Origin: Desulfobulbus rhabdoformis
Lineage (GTDB): Bacteria > Desulfobacterota > Desulfobulbia > Desulfobulbales > Desulfobulbaceae
NCBI RefSeq assembly: GCF_016919065.1
Contig: NZ_JAFFQA010000017.1
Span: 1 to 64,000, forward strand
Direction: 5' to 3'
DNA length: 64,000 nt
The notes beneath the pieces are model-generated. The model did not search any database and was not told the DNA's origin. It saw nothing but the letters and a program-made list of their open reading frames with translations. This document shows, piece by piece, positions 7,795 to 15,314 of this stretch. Every line of letters starts with the position of its first letter. The first letter of the stretch is position 1. The position numbers were made by a program, and so were the translations under genes.

Positions 7795-7886
7795 TATTCC
7801 ATTGATTCCGGCCACCCATTCCAGTCGAAGCCGGTCAGTCATTCCACGTGATCCCGGCCACTCATTCCAGATGATCGCGGCCAGGT
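7795..7886. repeat. Left-end iterons of the IS21 element
   Basis: Four copies at 23-bp spacing of a unit with the core CATTCCA then CGGCCA. They are inverted relative to the right-end set and are likely binding sites for the IstA transposase. Confidence 0.75.
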
Positions 7887-7936
7887 AATCGGAGCGAAGC
7901 GACGCTGTTATTTATCCCTTACCTCGTCGTTGCCGT

Positions 7937-8674
7937 TTACGTCAAGTTTGCATTCTTTTTTCTCATAGAATCTCCGTTAAGTTTTATTTTATGTGCGTTG
8001 TGCACCAGCCTGTCGAGAATGGCATCGGCAAGCGTCGGGTCGCCGATCTGTTCATGCCAGAGGTCAATCGGCAACTGACTGGTGACAAGGGTTGATTTTA
8101 ACCCATGACGGTCCTCGAGTATCTCAAGCAAATCGTGTCGTTGTTCCCTGTTCAGTACATCGAGACCGTAATCGTCGAGCACTAGCAAATCAGCCTTGGC
8201 AAAAGACGCCAGCAGTTTCAGGTACCGGCCGTCACCTTTTGACAAGCTCAGATCCTCAAAGAGCTTGGTCATTCTCAAGTAGAGGGTGTTGAACCCTTCC
8301 CGGCATGCTTTTTGAGCAAAGGCACATGCCAGGTTGGTTTTGCCAACGCCGGTGGGTCCAGTGATTATTAAGTTGTTGTGCTCTTTAATCCATTCACAGC
8401 CAGCTAGTCTCATGACCAGTGATTTATCCAGGCCCCTCGGATGGCGGAAGTCTATGTCTTCTATACAGCTTTCCTGGCGAAGTTTGGCTTTTCGTAAACG
8501 TGTATTCATTCTTCTGGATTGCCTGACGGCCATCTCGCGATCAAGCAGGAGACCTAGCCGTTCTTCAAAGCCCAGGTCGTCCAGGGAGTTCATCTGCATC
8601 TGTTCATCAAGAGCAGCCGCCATGCCGGTGAAGCGTAGGGTAGTCAGTTTCTCAAGTGTTGGATGAAGCAGCAT
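7937..8674 (-). CDS. istB: IS21 helper ATPase IstB
   Basis: 245 residues, the normal length for IstB. The N-terminal helical IstB domain is followed by an AAA+ core: Walker A GPTGVGKTN (~residues 106-114), Walker B ADLLVLDDYGLD (~155-166), and an arginine-rich C-terminus. IstB is the DnaA/DnaC-like ATPase that assembles on target DNA and recruits the IstA transposase. It follows istA by 11 bp, so the two form one transcription unit. The reading frame is intact. Confidence 0.93.
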   Translation of the reverse strand: MLLHPTLEKLTTLRFTGMAAALDEQMQMNSLDDLGFEERLGLLLDREMAVRQSRRMNTRLRKAKLRQESCIEDIDFRHPRGLDKSLVMRLAGCEWIKEHNNLIITGPTGVGKTNLACAFAQKACREGFNTLYLRMTKLFEDLSLSKGDGRYLKLLASFAKADLLVLDDYGLDVLNREQRHDLLEILEDRHGLKSTLVTSQLPIDLWHEQIGDPTLADAILDRLVHNAHKIKLNGDSMRKKNANLT

Positions 8675-8685
8675 TGTTTTCTCCT

Positions 8686-10239
8686 TTAATGGATTGTAGT
8701 GTCGTAGTATTCAGGACCCCGGATGTTATTGTGCTTCAGGGGTTTGCTGTTATCTTCTTTACTTCTTAGAGGCTTTTGGTCCAGGCCGTTTTTGAGTATC
8801 GATTCTATGCTCCGGTAAGAGAGTGCATTGATCTGCAGAGCACGGTCGCATGCTGCTTCGAGTCTTGGTTCGCCATAAGATTTACCTAACCGTAAAATCC
8901 CCAGCAGAGTCCTGTAGGCCTGCTGTGGATGTGCCCTTTGAACCAGGAGTGTTTCTGTGAGCACCTTTGTTTGTGGGCCGATTTTTGCCGCCCATCTGGT
9001 AAATCTTTCGGGAGTCCATTCCGAGTACTTCTGATGCTTCGGCGGCATATGTTCTCTGATGGTTGTATGGCGGCCCCGGGACTGGTTGCGGAGATGGCTT
9101 GCTACCCGTTGATTTCGGTAGAGACATTCCACCGTTGTCTTGGTGTAACGGACCTCCAGTTGCTTTTTTACCAGGGTGTATGGGACAGAGTAATAGTGGC
9201 CTTCCACCTCCACATGATAATCGAGGTGGACGGTGACCTTTTTCCAGTAGGCCATTTCGTATGGCGCTGCAGGAAGCGGCTTCATTGCCGGTTTGTCTAT
9301 TTCAACAAAGCGACTCTGTCTGCTGCCGGGAAGCTTTTTGAAAGGCTTGTTGTTGAGGATGTCCAGCAGCCCTTTTATGGCCTTGTTGAGCTCTAAAAGG
9401 CTGAAGAAGGTGTGCTTTCGGAGTCGTGCCAAAATCCAGCGTTCTACCAGCAGGACGCCGGCTTCAGCTTTGGCCTTATCCCGTGGTTTTCTGACCCGGG
9501 CTGGAATGATCACAGTCTGGTAATGGTTGGCCAGGGCGTGATATGTCGGGTTGATATCCGGTTCGTAGCGACAGACTCTGCTGACACCGCTCTTCAGATT
9601 ATCGGGAACCACCGCCTCCGTAACACCTCCACAAAAAGAAAAAGCCCGGACGTGAGAACCTATCCAGTCTTCAATCTGTTGGCTCAACGTGGCTTCAGCG
9701 TAGGTGTAATTACTGGCACCCAGGACAGCGACGAAGATCTGCGCTTTATGTATCTCTCCGGTTTCCCCGTCAATTACATCGACCGTTTGTCCGGCATAAT
9801 CGACAAACATTTTCTCGCCTGCGCGGTGCTCATGACGCATCACCACATCCAGCCTGGCGGCCCAGCCCCGATAATTATGGCAGTACCAGCTGTACTGGTA
9901 GCCGTCCGGATGCCGTTCTTTGTATTCTTGCCACAGCAGGTTTAAAGTTACATGTTTGCGCGACTGTAGTTCTTTATGGACTTCATGGAAATCAGGCAAT
10001 AACCCCGAGCTGTTTCGCGGTGTCGGAGGCGGAAAAAGTAACTGCTCAAGAGCGGTGTCGCTCAGCCCTTCGGGAAGAGGCCAGGTGAAGCCTCCATTTC
10101 TTACTCGCTGGATATAATCGCTGACCGTGCTGCTGCCAATCCCGCAGCTCAATCCGATCTCACGGTTGCTTCGGTTTAATTCGTATTTGAGGCGCAATAC
10201 CTCTCGTATCTTTCGCATAGATAACCTCTTGCCTGGCAT
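8686..10239 (-). CDS. istA: IS21 transposase IstA
   Basis: 517 residues, full length. The N-terminus (MRKIREVLRL, then STVSDYIQRVR) is a helix-turn-helix that binds the terminal repeats. The DDE core shows FVDYAGQTV (first Asp, ~residue 146), VVPDNLKSG (second Asp, ~213) and AKAEAGV (Glu, ~257). The C-terminal beta-barrel-like region follows at HVEVEGHYYSVP. It cuts and joins the element ends with IstB. No frameshift or stop interrupts it. Confidence 0.93.
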   Translation of the reverse strand: MPGKRLSMRKIREVLRLKYELNRSNREIGLSCGIGSSTVSDYIQRVRNGGFTWPLPEGLSDTALEQLLFPPPTPRNSSGLLPDFHEVHKELQSRKHVTLNLLWQEYKERHPDGYQYSWYCHNYRGWAARLDVVMRHEHRAGEKMFVDYAGQTVDVIDGETGEIHKAQIFVAVLGASNYTYAEATLSQQIEDWIGSHVRAFSFCGGVTEAVVPDNLKSGVSRVCRYEPDINPTYHALANHYQTVIIPARVRKPRDKAKAEAGVLLVERWILARLRKHTFFSLLELNKAIKGLLDILNNKPFKKLPGSRQSRFVEIDKPAMKPLPAAPYEMAYWKKVTVHLDYHVEVEGHYYSVPYTLVKKQLEVRYTKTTVECLYRNQRVASHLRNQSRGRHTTIREHMPPKHQKYSEWTPERFTRWAAKIGPQTKVLTETLLVQRAHPQQAYRTLLGILRLGKSYGEPRLEAACDRALQINALSYRSIESILKNGLDQKPLRSKEDNSKPLKHNNIRGPEYYDTTIH

Positions 10240-10316
10240 GAAACCCTCCTTGATAAAATCATTATAAAAAGAGGTCTTCTACCATTTGGTTCTATGCGTC
10301 GCTACTCTCCGAAATT

Positions 10317-10458
10317 GGTGGCCGGGATCATCTGGAAACCGTGACCGGGATCCAATGGAATCGGTGGCCGGAATGAAATGGAATCAGTGGCCGGGATCAA
10401 ATGGAATGGGTGGCCGGAATGGAGTGGAATCACTGGCCGGGATCATCTGGAATACTCA
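10317..10458. repeat. Right-end iterons of the IS21 element
   Basis: Six tandem copies, about 23 bp apart, of GTGGCCGG(G/A)ATxxxxTGGAATxx. The outermost ends at the element boundary at 10458. They match the left-end iterons in inverted orientation. Confidence 0.85.
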
Positions 10459-10653
10459 TCTATTTGCGTTGGCGCGTTCTTGCTCTTCCGCCCATCGTCT
10501 TTCCCGTTCTTTTTCTTCCTCCTTCTCCTGCTCTTTTTTCAGAAATACACGTTCGGCCTTTGCGTAAATAACACCGCATTTGAGGCATTCTTCCCCATCG
10601 TTTTTCTCTGCGCCGCATTTAATGCAATGAGTGAAGGAGTCTGATGGTGGCAT
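10459..10653 (-). pseudogene. Zinc-ribbon/WYL membrane protein, 5' part (split by IS21)
   Basis: The first 64-65 codons of the interrupted gene. The sequence CIKCGAEKNDGEECLKCGVI (residues 10-29) is a compact zinc ribbon. It is followed by a highly charged coiled-coil stretch (KKEQEKEEEKERERR). The frame reaches ...ERANANR and then, in IS DNA, meets a TGA. The continuation is at 7790 downward. Its start at 10653 follows a ~110-bp region that recurs upstream of the zinc-ribbon gene at 14292. Confidence 0.75.
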
Positions 10654-10729
10654 GGTTTCAGTGAAAGGACGGTCTACTATTCTATCTTCTTATTTTCATA
10701 TTCCATACATCCTAATAACCGAAACGAAC

Positions 10730-10840
10730 CTGCAGCGCGGGAGAGACAAAGTGCAATATTTTTTAACAAATACCAGGAAATACTTAATGCTTTATTCACC
10801 AATTAGGCAACATTACCCATTTATCGTATAGGTAATTTCA
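10730..10840. repeat. Diverged ~110-bp direct repeat, copy A
   Basis: This resembles 14380-14490, with shared blocks GAGACAAAGTGCAA, ACAAA..CAGG.AATA.TT, ATT.GGCAATTA.GCAACATTACC and a T run. Both copies lie upstream of minus-strand zinc-ribbon genes, so the repeat may carry a shared promoter or operator. The remaining gene-free sequence around it (10654-10903) shows nothing else. Confidence 0.65.
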
Positions 10841-10903
10841 CCCGAATCATGCAATAAATTTGGGACCTGCCCCCGATTCTCCGATGAATATTGCTCAAAA
10901 AAA

Positions 10904-11269
10904 CTATTGATCGTCGAATTCTTCCTCTTGATATTTTTGGGTCAATTTTTTCGAAATATTTTCCATCATCTTTGCCGCTGCCAGCTCAAGTATATCGTCA
11001 GAATAACTTTGCGGCCTGATGAAACCGGCCTCTTTGAATTTTTCCAGTGAAAATAAAAAATTGAGATAGGTATCTAGACGTTCAAGGCTCGTTGATTTTC
11101 TCTTCAGTTGCTTTTTGAAACTTTCCTGAAATTTTTTGATCTCTTCCTCGGCTGCCTCTTCATCTACGCTGTCCATAAAAAGAGCTGCAAATTCATTTTG
11201 GCTTAATCTGATTTTCTTGAGCCAACTCTTTATTTCCGATTGTTTTCTGGAAACCTCATCCAATTCCAT
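10904..11269 (-). CDS. Hypothetical helical protein
   Basis: 121 residues, strongly charged and almost all helical, with likely coiled coils (EEEIKKFQESFKKQLKRK). A short segment, WLKKIRLSQNEFAALF (~residues 16-31), resembles the first part of an XRE-type helix-turn-helix but is not followed by a clear recognition helix. No signal peptide or membrane segment. It is divergent from the two tiny plus-strand genes at 11349. Prophage context; function unknown. Confidence 0.55.
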   Translation of the reverse strand: MELDEVSRKQSEIKSWLKKIRLSQNEFAALFMDSVDEEAAEEEIKKFQESFKKQLKRKSTSLERLDTYLNFLFSLEKFKEAGFIRPQSYSDDILELAAAKMMENISKKLTQKYQEEEFDDQ

Positions 11270-11348
11270 GCTCTGTCCCCATTTGTCCCCGGTGCCCCTT
11301 GTATAGTCTCCTCAAGCTGGGAGGCTAAAAAAAATTCAGGAGATGAAT

Positions 11349-11492
11349 ATGACTAAAAAAAGCAAAAAGCGCATGACCATGAAGGATGTCAAGCGGATTG
11401 AAGAAGCGACGAAAAAAACTCATGGAGGTCAAATTCCTGAGAAATCTTTCGCGAGAAGAGCACGGGTCGCCGCAACTAACAACGATAATTAA
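11349..11492 (+). CDS. Small basic protein (47 residues)
   Basis: A short frame beginning MTKKSKKRMTMKDVKRIEEA. AGGAG at 11338-11342 lies six bases before this ATG and decides it over the ATG at 11343, which touches the ribosome binding site. The product is Lys/Arg-rich (KRIEEATKKTHGG, then SFARRARVAA), compatible with nucleic-acid binding. It is followed after 21 bp by a small acidic gene, suggesting an opposite-charge pair. Confidence 0.55.
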   Translation: MTKKSKKRMTMKDVKRIEEATKKTHGGQIPEKSFARRARVAATNNDN

Positions 11493-11513
11493 TTATACGA
11501 CTTGGAGAATAAA

Positions 11514-11648
11514 ATGCCTGATACATCAAACATGAGCCAAGAAGAACTCGATGTATGGTCCGATATCAACAACCCCAACAATGAAGCGGATATGGACGAT
11601 TGGGCAGATGTTCATAATCCAAACAATGAGGATTATTTAGGCGATTAA
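11514..11648 (+). CDS. Small acidic protein with an internal duplication (44 residues)
   Basis: GGAG lies at 11504-11507 ahead of ATG 11514. The product is Asp/Asn/Glu-rich and contains a duplicated unit: DVWSDINNPNNEAD then DDWADVHNPNNEDY. It pairs with the basic 47-residue gene just upstream. The repeat and clean start support a real gene; function is unknown. Confidence 0.55.
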   Translation: MPDTSNMSQEELDVWSDINNPNNEADMDDWADVHNPNNEDYLGD

Positions 11649-11669
11649 CCAAGCGCCTCCCAGCCTTGG

Positions 11670-11696
11670 GGAGCAGGCATCGTGCCTGCTCCATTT
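11670..11696. terminator. Terminator between converging genes
   Basis: GGAGCAGGCA-TCG-TGCCTGCTCC is a perfect 10-bp stem at 11670-11692 followed by a T-rich stretch on the plus side. It closes the two small plus-strand genes and lies just beyond the 3' end of the minus-strand gene at 11697. Confidence 0.8.
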
Positions 11697-12122
11697 CTAT
11701 TTTTCCACAAAACCGGCTGCATAAAGACTAAAAGCTTCCATGAATGCTTTTTGGTTTTTTTGAAATTGCGGGTAGGAAATTTCCTCTTGAACCTGTTCAA
11801 CCGCATTTATGCACGCATCCCTTTTCTTGTTGAAAGAAATCCGACTCATTGGCGAGTTATACGACGTAAGACATTTATCAACGAGAGCATATTCGATTTT
11901 GACAGGATACCGTTGGTATTCAACAATGTGTGAATCCTTATAGTATTCATATCCATGTGAGATTCCTACGCCCATTGCCACGAGCAGGGCTCCTGGGATT
12001 AATGTTTTTTTAAACGTATATTTTTCGAGGGATTTTTGACAATGGACACAGACTGTTCCATTTGATATCGAAACTTCATTTTCTTTATAACATTTTGGGC
12101 AGATAATCTTCATTCTTTGCAA
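11697..12122 (-). CDS. Zinc-ribbon membrane protein
   Basis: 141 residues. An N-terminal zinc ribbon (CPKCYKENE, then CVHCQKS, residues ~8-31) precedes one predicted membrane helix (TLIPGALLVAMGVGISHG, ~40-57). A soluble ~80-residue domain with two cysteines follows (VDKCLTSYNS, then RDACINAVEQV). The topology puts the ribbon inside and the tail outside the cytoplasm. It recalls the interrupted protein at 6.9-10.6 kb, which also joins a ribbon to a single helix. Function unknown. Confidence 0.6.
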   Translation of the reverse strand: MQRMKIICPKCYKENEVSISNGTVCVHCQKSLEKYTFKKTLIPGALLVAMGVGISHGYEYYKDSHIVEYQRYPVKIEYALVDKCLTSYNSPMSRISFNKKRDACINAVEQVQEEISYPQFQKNQKAFMEAFSLYAAGFVEK

Positions 12123-12142
12123 TTCGTTACTTATTTATTAAG

Positions 12143-12500
12143 TCAATACCTCTTCTCTTTAGCCACAACCACACCGATGATTCTGAACTCTACACCGGTC
12201 ATATCCTTGATTGGGTAGCGCGCATTCAGCGGTTTCAGGAAAACACTTGATCCATCAAGCACCAGTTGCTTGAACGTGGCTTCCCCTTCCCCATTCTTTG
12301 CGATCACATACGTGCCGTTAACCGCATCGCGGCCTGGATCCACTGTGATGATTTCCCCCTCGATAAATTCGGGCTCCATCGAATCACCATGAACCACCAG
12401 GGCAAAGGCATTCGGGTGCTTCGCAACCGTCGTATTGATCCATTCTTCAGCGAATCCTGGTTGAAAATGGTCTACGGCCTCGCTCCAATCTCCGGCTTAG
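12143..12500 (-). pseudogene. Phage repressor C-terminal (S24 peptidase) fragment, copy 1
   Basis: Residues around VHGDSMEPEFIEGEIITVDP carry the catalytic Ser of LexA/CI-type self-cleaving repressors; NGTYVIAKN carries the Lys. The frame can be followed upstream to about base 12500 (AGDWSEAVDHFQPGFAEEW), where a stop blocks it, and the DNA-binding N-terminus is absent. An in-frame ATG at 12397 could give an 84-residue peptide. It is a near-duplicate of the fragment at 13.68-14.04 kb; the nuclease-like gene lies between them. Confidence 0.75.
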
Positions 12501-12567
12501 CCCCTGAATATGATGGCACTCGACTTAAAATGGGAACGGAATTGGTGGTTGACCCGAATTTCCGCAT

Positions 12568-13662
12568 CTATCCTTCATAGAAGCTGACGGTCGTCCTGAT
12601 CTGATCGGTAAAGTCATAGAGCTCATTCAGGCTATCGATTGGCATCCTTGTCTCATTCTTCTGACCGTCAAATATGCCTATATATTTTTGCTGAGAATTA
12701 AAATGTAAACGGCAGATCGGCTTTCGATTATTGTTGTCCAGCAAAATGCCGCAATAGCTTTTTGTGTCTCTCATTGCCACCCTTTCGATATCAACAACAG
12801 GTCTCAAAATTGCGCGAACAATATAGTAGCCTTCCATCTCCTCACCTGTGGTCACTATGCCCTTGGCTGTCTCTTCTACGACAGGCTCGTCAGGTTGCTC
12901 TTCGTTTGTATTCTGTTCAGGCAACTGGCTCTCGCTTGAAAGCGCTGACTTTAACCGTGCATTGATCTGATCATTGATGACGGCGTAGAATGCTTGTTTC
13001 ACTAGCGGTGTGAACTGTTCGATGATGATCTGGGTTTTCATCCCAGTGTAAAAGTCTGCCAAAACAAGACGAACAAAATCTTGATCAGGCGATTTTAGCT
13101 GATGCTCTAAATAGCCCTTTATTTCACGAGTATATTTAAGATTACTAGCGGTTGAGAGCATTTGATCGAGCTCGAAGGACGATTTGGTAAGTTTTTTGAG
13201 CTCAGGGACAAGCTGTTCGTCAAGATCAAGAAGATCGATCTCCATGAACGGCTTTTCATCCATTATATTTGGTTCATCTAGATCAGCAAAAATTTGGTAT
13301 TTGTGCCCATTGGTGAGCACGCCGATTCTTGCTGCAGTAACGTGAAAATAGCGTCTTAGTTGAGCGGCATGGTTATCGCAGAGGTCAGCGTTGCAACACT
13401 TACACTCGATCAGCAGTGATGGCTTTCCTTCTACCATTATTGCATAATCGATTTTTTCTCCCTTTTTGCTGCCCACATCTGCTATGAATTCAGGGACAAC
13501 TTCAGTCGGATCAAAAACGTCATAGCCGAGGGTTTGAATGAACGGCATCACAAAAGCCGTTTTTGCAGCCTCCTCCGTCTGAATAGCTTCTTTTTGTTTA
13601 TTAATCCTTGAGGCAAGTGATACGAGTTTATCTGCAAAATCCATACGACCCCCCTTCTTCAT
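12568..13662 (-). CDS. Type I restriction R-subunit-like nuclease protein (prophage type)
   Basis: 364 residues. The N-terminal half resembles the HsdR N-domain: EEAAKTAFVMPFIQTLGYDVF, then KIDYAIMVEGKPSLLIECKC, which supplies the D...E-x-K residues of a PD-(D/E)xK nuclease (~residues 71-89). There is no helicase domain, so it is not a complete restriction subunit. Residues ~275-364 form a separate beta-rich domain (YCGILLDNNNRKPICRLHFN). Such stand-alone genes are common beside prophage repressors. It sits precisely between two S24 repressor fragments. It may cut DNA in defence or superinfection exclusion; this is inferred. Confidence 0.75.
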   Translation of the reverse strand: MKKGGRMDFADKLVSLASRINKQKEAIQTEEAAKTAFVMPFIQTLGYDVFDPTEVVPEFIADVGSKKGEKIDYAIMVEGKPSLLIECKCCNADLCDNHAAQLRRYFHVTAARIGVLTNGHKYQIFADLDEPNIMDEKPFMEIDLLDLDEQLVPELKKLTKSSFELDQMLSTASNLKYTREIKGYLEHQLKSPDQDFVRLVLADFYTGMKTQIIIEQFTPLVKQAFYAVINDQINARLKSALSSESQLPEQNTNEEQPDEPVVEETAKGIVTTGEEMEGYYIVRAILRPVVDIERVAMRDTKSYCGILLDNNNRKPICRLHFNSQQKYIGIFDGQKNETRMPIDSLNELYDFTDQIRTTVSFYEG

Positions 13663-13681
13663 ATATTAAATATTGCTTAGT

Positions 13682-14044
13682 ACCTTTTGCGTTTTTCCAC
13701 CACCACACCGACTATTTTGATTTGAATTCCTGTCATATCCTTAATTGGATAACGGGCATTGAGTGGCTTCAGATAGACGTTACTGCCGTTAATCACTAAT
13801 TATTTGAATGTGGCTTCCTCGCATTCTTACCGATCACATAACTACCGTTGATAGCATCACGACCTGAATCTACAGTAACAATATCTCCTTCCAGGAACTC
13901 AGGTTCCATCGAATCCCCATGGATGACTAGGGCGAATGCGTTTGGGTTATTCGTTTCTGTCGTCAGCACCCAATCCTCGGCAAATCCTGGTTGATATGGG
14001 TCAAACACATCCTGCCAATCACCAGCCTGCACACAGGCATCCAA
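13682..14044 (-). pseudogene. Phage repressor C-terminal (S24 peptidase) fragment, copy 2
   Basis: It begins near AGDWQDVFDPYQPGFAEDW and has the catalytic VIHGDSMEPEFLEGDIVTVD. Around 13830 the frame shifts, and the continuing homology (EATFK, stop, LVINGSNVYLKPLNARYPIK) is broken by an in-frame TAA. The N-terminal helix-turn-helix is missing. Parallel to copy 1 over the whole visible length but clearly diverged, so the duplication is old or came from two related phages. Confidence 0.75.
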
Positions 14045-14064
14045 TGATCTTGGTATTGTTTATC

Positions 14065-14292
14065 CTATGGGGGTGGTGAGAAACTGGAAATTTTCCAGTA
14101 AAAGGTAGGCCAAGCAGGAGCGATCTTAGGGATTTCTTTGCCGCAGGTTGGGCATGGGAGGAGTTTTGATTTTGACGTTAACTTGGTTTGCCTTTTTTTC
14201 AAAAGGGCTTCAACCCAGTTATGGATTGGATGGCAATTGGGGTACTCAGGCTCAAGAGCTAGCTCGGCTCCACAGTTGACGTATTTATACAT
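14065..14292 (-). CDS. Small zinc-ribbon protein, possibly truncated
   Basis: 75 residues with Cys motifs VNCGAEL and PCPTCGKEIP, spaced like a degraded zinc ribbon (other expected Cys positions read YPNCHP). The C-terminus looks frayed (FYWKISSFSPPP). It lies downstream of repeat copy B, as the other zinc-ribbon gene lies downstream of copy A. It may be a remnant of a longer protein. Confidence 0.4.
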   Translation of the reverse strand: MYKYVNCGAELALEPEYPNCHPIHNWVEALLKKRQTKLTSKSKLLPCPTCGKEIPKIAPAWPTFYWKISSFSPPP

Positions 14293-14379
14293 CGCCCCCT
14301 CCCCCTAATCTCTTGCGGATTTTTCTATAATGCCAGATTCATCACGACCGTTCGGAATACCACAAAATCAATAGTTAAC

Positions 14380-14490
14380 CTGTAGCACGAAGGAGACAAA
14401 GTGCAACTTTTTTTTACAAAAAACAGGGAATATTTGCCGTATTATTTGGCAATTAAGCAACATTACCTATTCATTTTACAGATAAGTTCT
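14380..14490. repeat. Diverged ~110-bp direct repeat, copy B
   Basis: The partner of 10730-10840; see there for shared blocks. It lies ~90 bp upstream of the minus-strand zinc-ribbon gene. No other feature was found between 14293 and 14556. Confidence 0.65.
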
Positions 14491-14556
14491 TTATGTGAGA
14501 TATGAGGGAAGACAGATCCATTTACTGCATCTGCCAAGTGTCAACCGGCAGCCCGG

Positions 14557-15035
14557 AGTGCAGAATGGTGCTATTTAGCCTTATCCAATATTTACGATCT
14601 TTTTCGTATTCCAATATCAGGACGATGACTACACGCCGGCAGGGGTGTTGACCTGCGGCTACGGCTCGACCGGAAAGGATATCAAAAAAACAACGGTCTG
14701 AACCAAGCAGCAAGCAGAGGAGTGGATGCGGGGTGATGCAGAAAAATTTATGGTGGCCACTAGGCCAGCTCTGTCCGGCACTGCTTAGCTGCCCCGGGCC
14801 GAACGATCAGAACATCGGAGCCATTGCCGATTTTGCCTACAACCTCGGGGCAACTCGTTTAGCCGGCTCCACCTTGCGCAGGAAAATCAATGCCGGCGAT
14901 TTTGAGGGAGCACGAGCCGAGCTCAAGAAATGGGTTTGTGGCGGAGGCAGGATACTGCCCGGGCTGGTTCTCAGACGGGAAGCCGAAGCGGCGGCGTTGA
15001 GAAGATGGAGTAGTGGAAAAAAAGAAAAGCCGTAG
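14557..15035 (+). pseudogene. Decayed phage endolysin (GH24 lysozyme)
   Basis: The homology is strong but spread over two frames. FQYQDDDYTPAGVLTCGYGS, then GKDIKKTTV, a TGA where Trp is expected, and TKQQAEEWM lead to a TAG. After a shift, IGAIADFAYNLGATRLAGST, then KINAGDFEGARAELKKWV and ILPGLVLRREAEAAAL complete the family's C-terminal half. The catalytic Glu region is not recognisable. The enzyme would have cut peptidoglycan at phage lysis. It abuts the tRNA-Arg attachment region, marking this island as partly prophage-derived. Confidence 0.8.
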
Positions 15036-15053
15036 CTTAAATGCCACGGCTTT
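15026..15053 (+). terminator. Terminator-like hairpin after the endolysin remnant
   Basis: AAAGCCGT at 15026 pairs with ACGGCTTT at 15053, an 8-bp stem with a 12-nt loop. An A run precedes it, so it could work in the minus direction as well. Confidence 0.5.
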
Positions 15054-15115
15054 CAACATGTGTCAATTAGTGTCAATTTTTACATTTTGCTCAATTGACT
15101 AACCCATTGATTTTA

Positions 15116-15192
15116 TGGTGCTCCAGAGAGGATTCGAACCTCCGACACCAGGATTAGGAATCCTGTGCTCTATCCTACTGAGCTACTGGAGC
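15116..15192 (-). tRNA. tRNA-Arg(CCT), with encoded CCA
   Basis: The minus strand folds as a full cloverleaf: acceptor GCTCCAG/CTGGAGC, D arm AGCTCAGTAGGATAGAGC, anticodon arm AGGAT-TCCTAAT region with anticodon CCT, T arm GGAGG-TTCGAAT-CCTCT, discriminator A, CCA encoded at 15116-15118. It reads AGG codons. Its 3' end faces the accessory island to the left, making it the likely integration site for the prophage-derived material. Confidence 0.95.
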
Positions 15193-15314
15193 ATTGGTGA
15201 TATGATTTGTAAAACCGATGACCTCGTCAGCTGGAAGGGACGAAAAGGCCAATCAGGCGGCTGAAAATACCCATTTCAGTGCCAGCATGCAAGAAATTCT
15301 TCTTCTTTTTGGAC

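Larger units (their letters stand above)
7791..10458 (-). mobile_element. IS21-family insertion sequence, complete
   Basis: About 2.67 kb with istA and istB on the minus strand. The ends read TGCGTATTCCA (left) and, from the other strand on the right, TGAGTATTCCA. Each end carries 23-bp iterons in opposite orientation: four at 7795-7886 and six at 10317-10458, with the core GGCCGG.AT...TGGAAT. The flanks share TCTATT (7785-7790 and 10459-10464), the likely target duplication; the match extends to ten bases if the terminal TGCG is counted. It splits the zinc-ribbon/WYL gene. Both element genes look intact, so it could be active. Confidence 0.9.
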
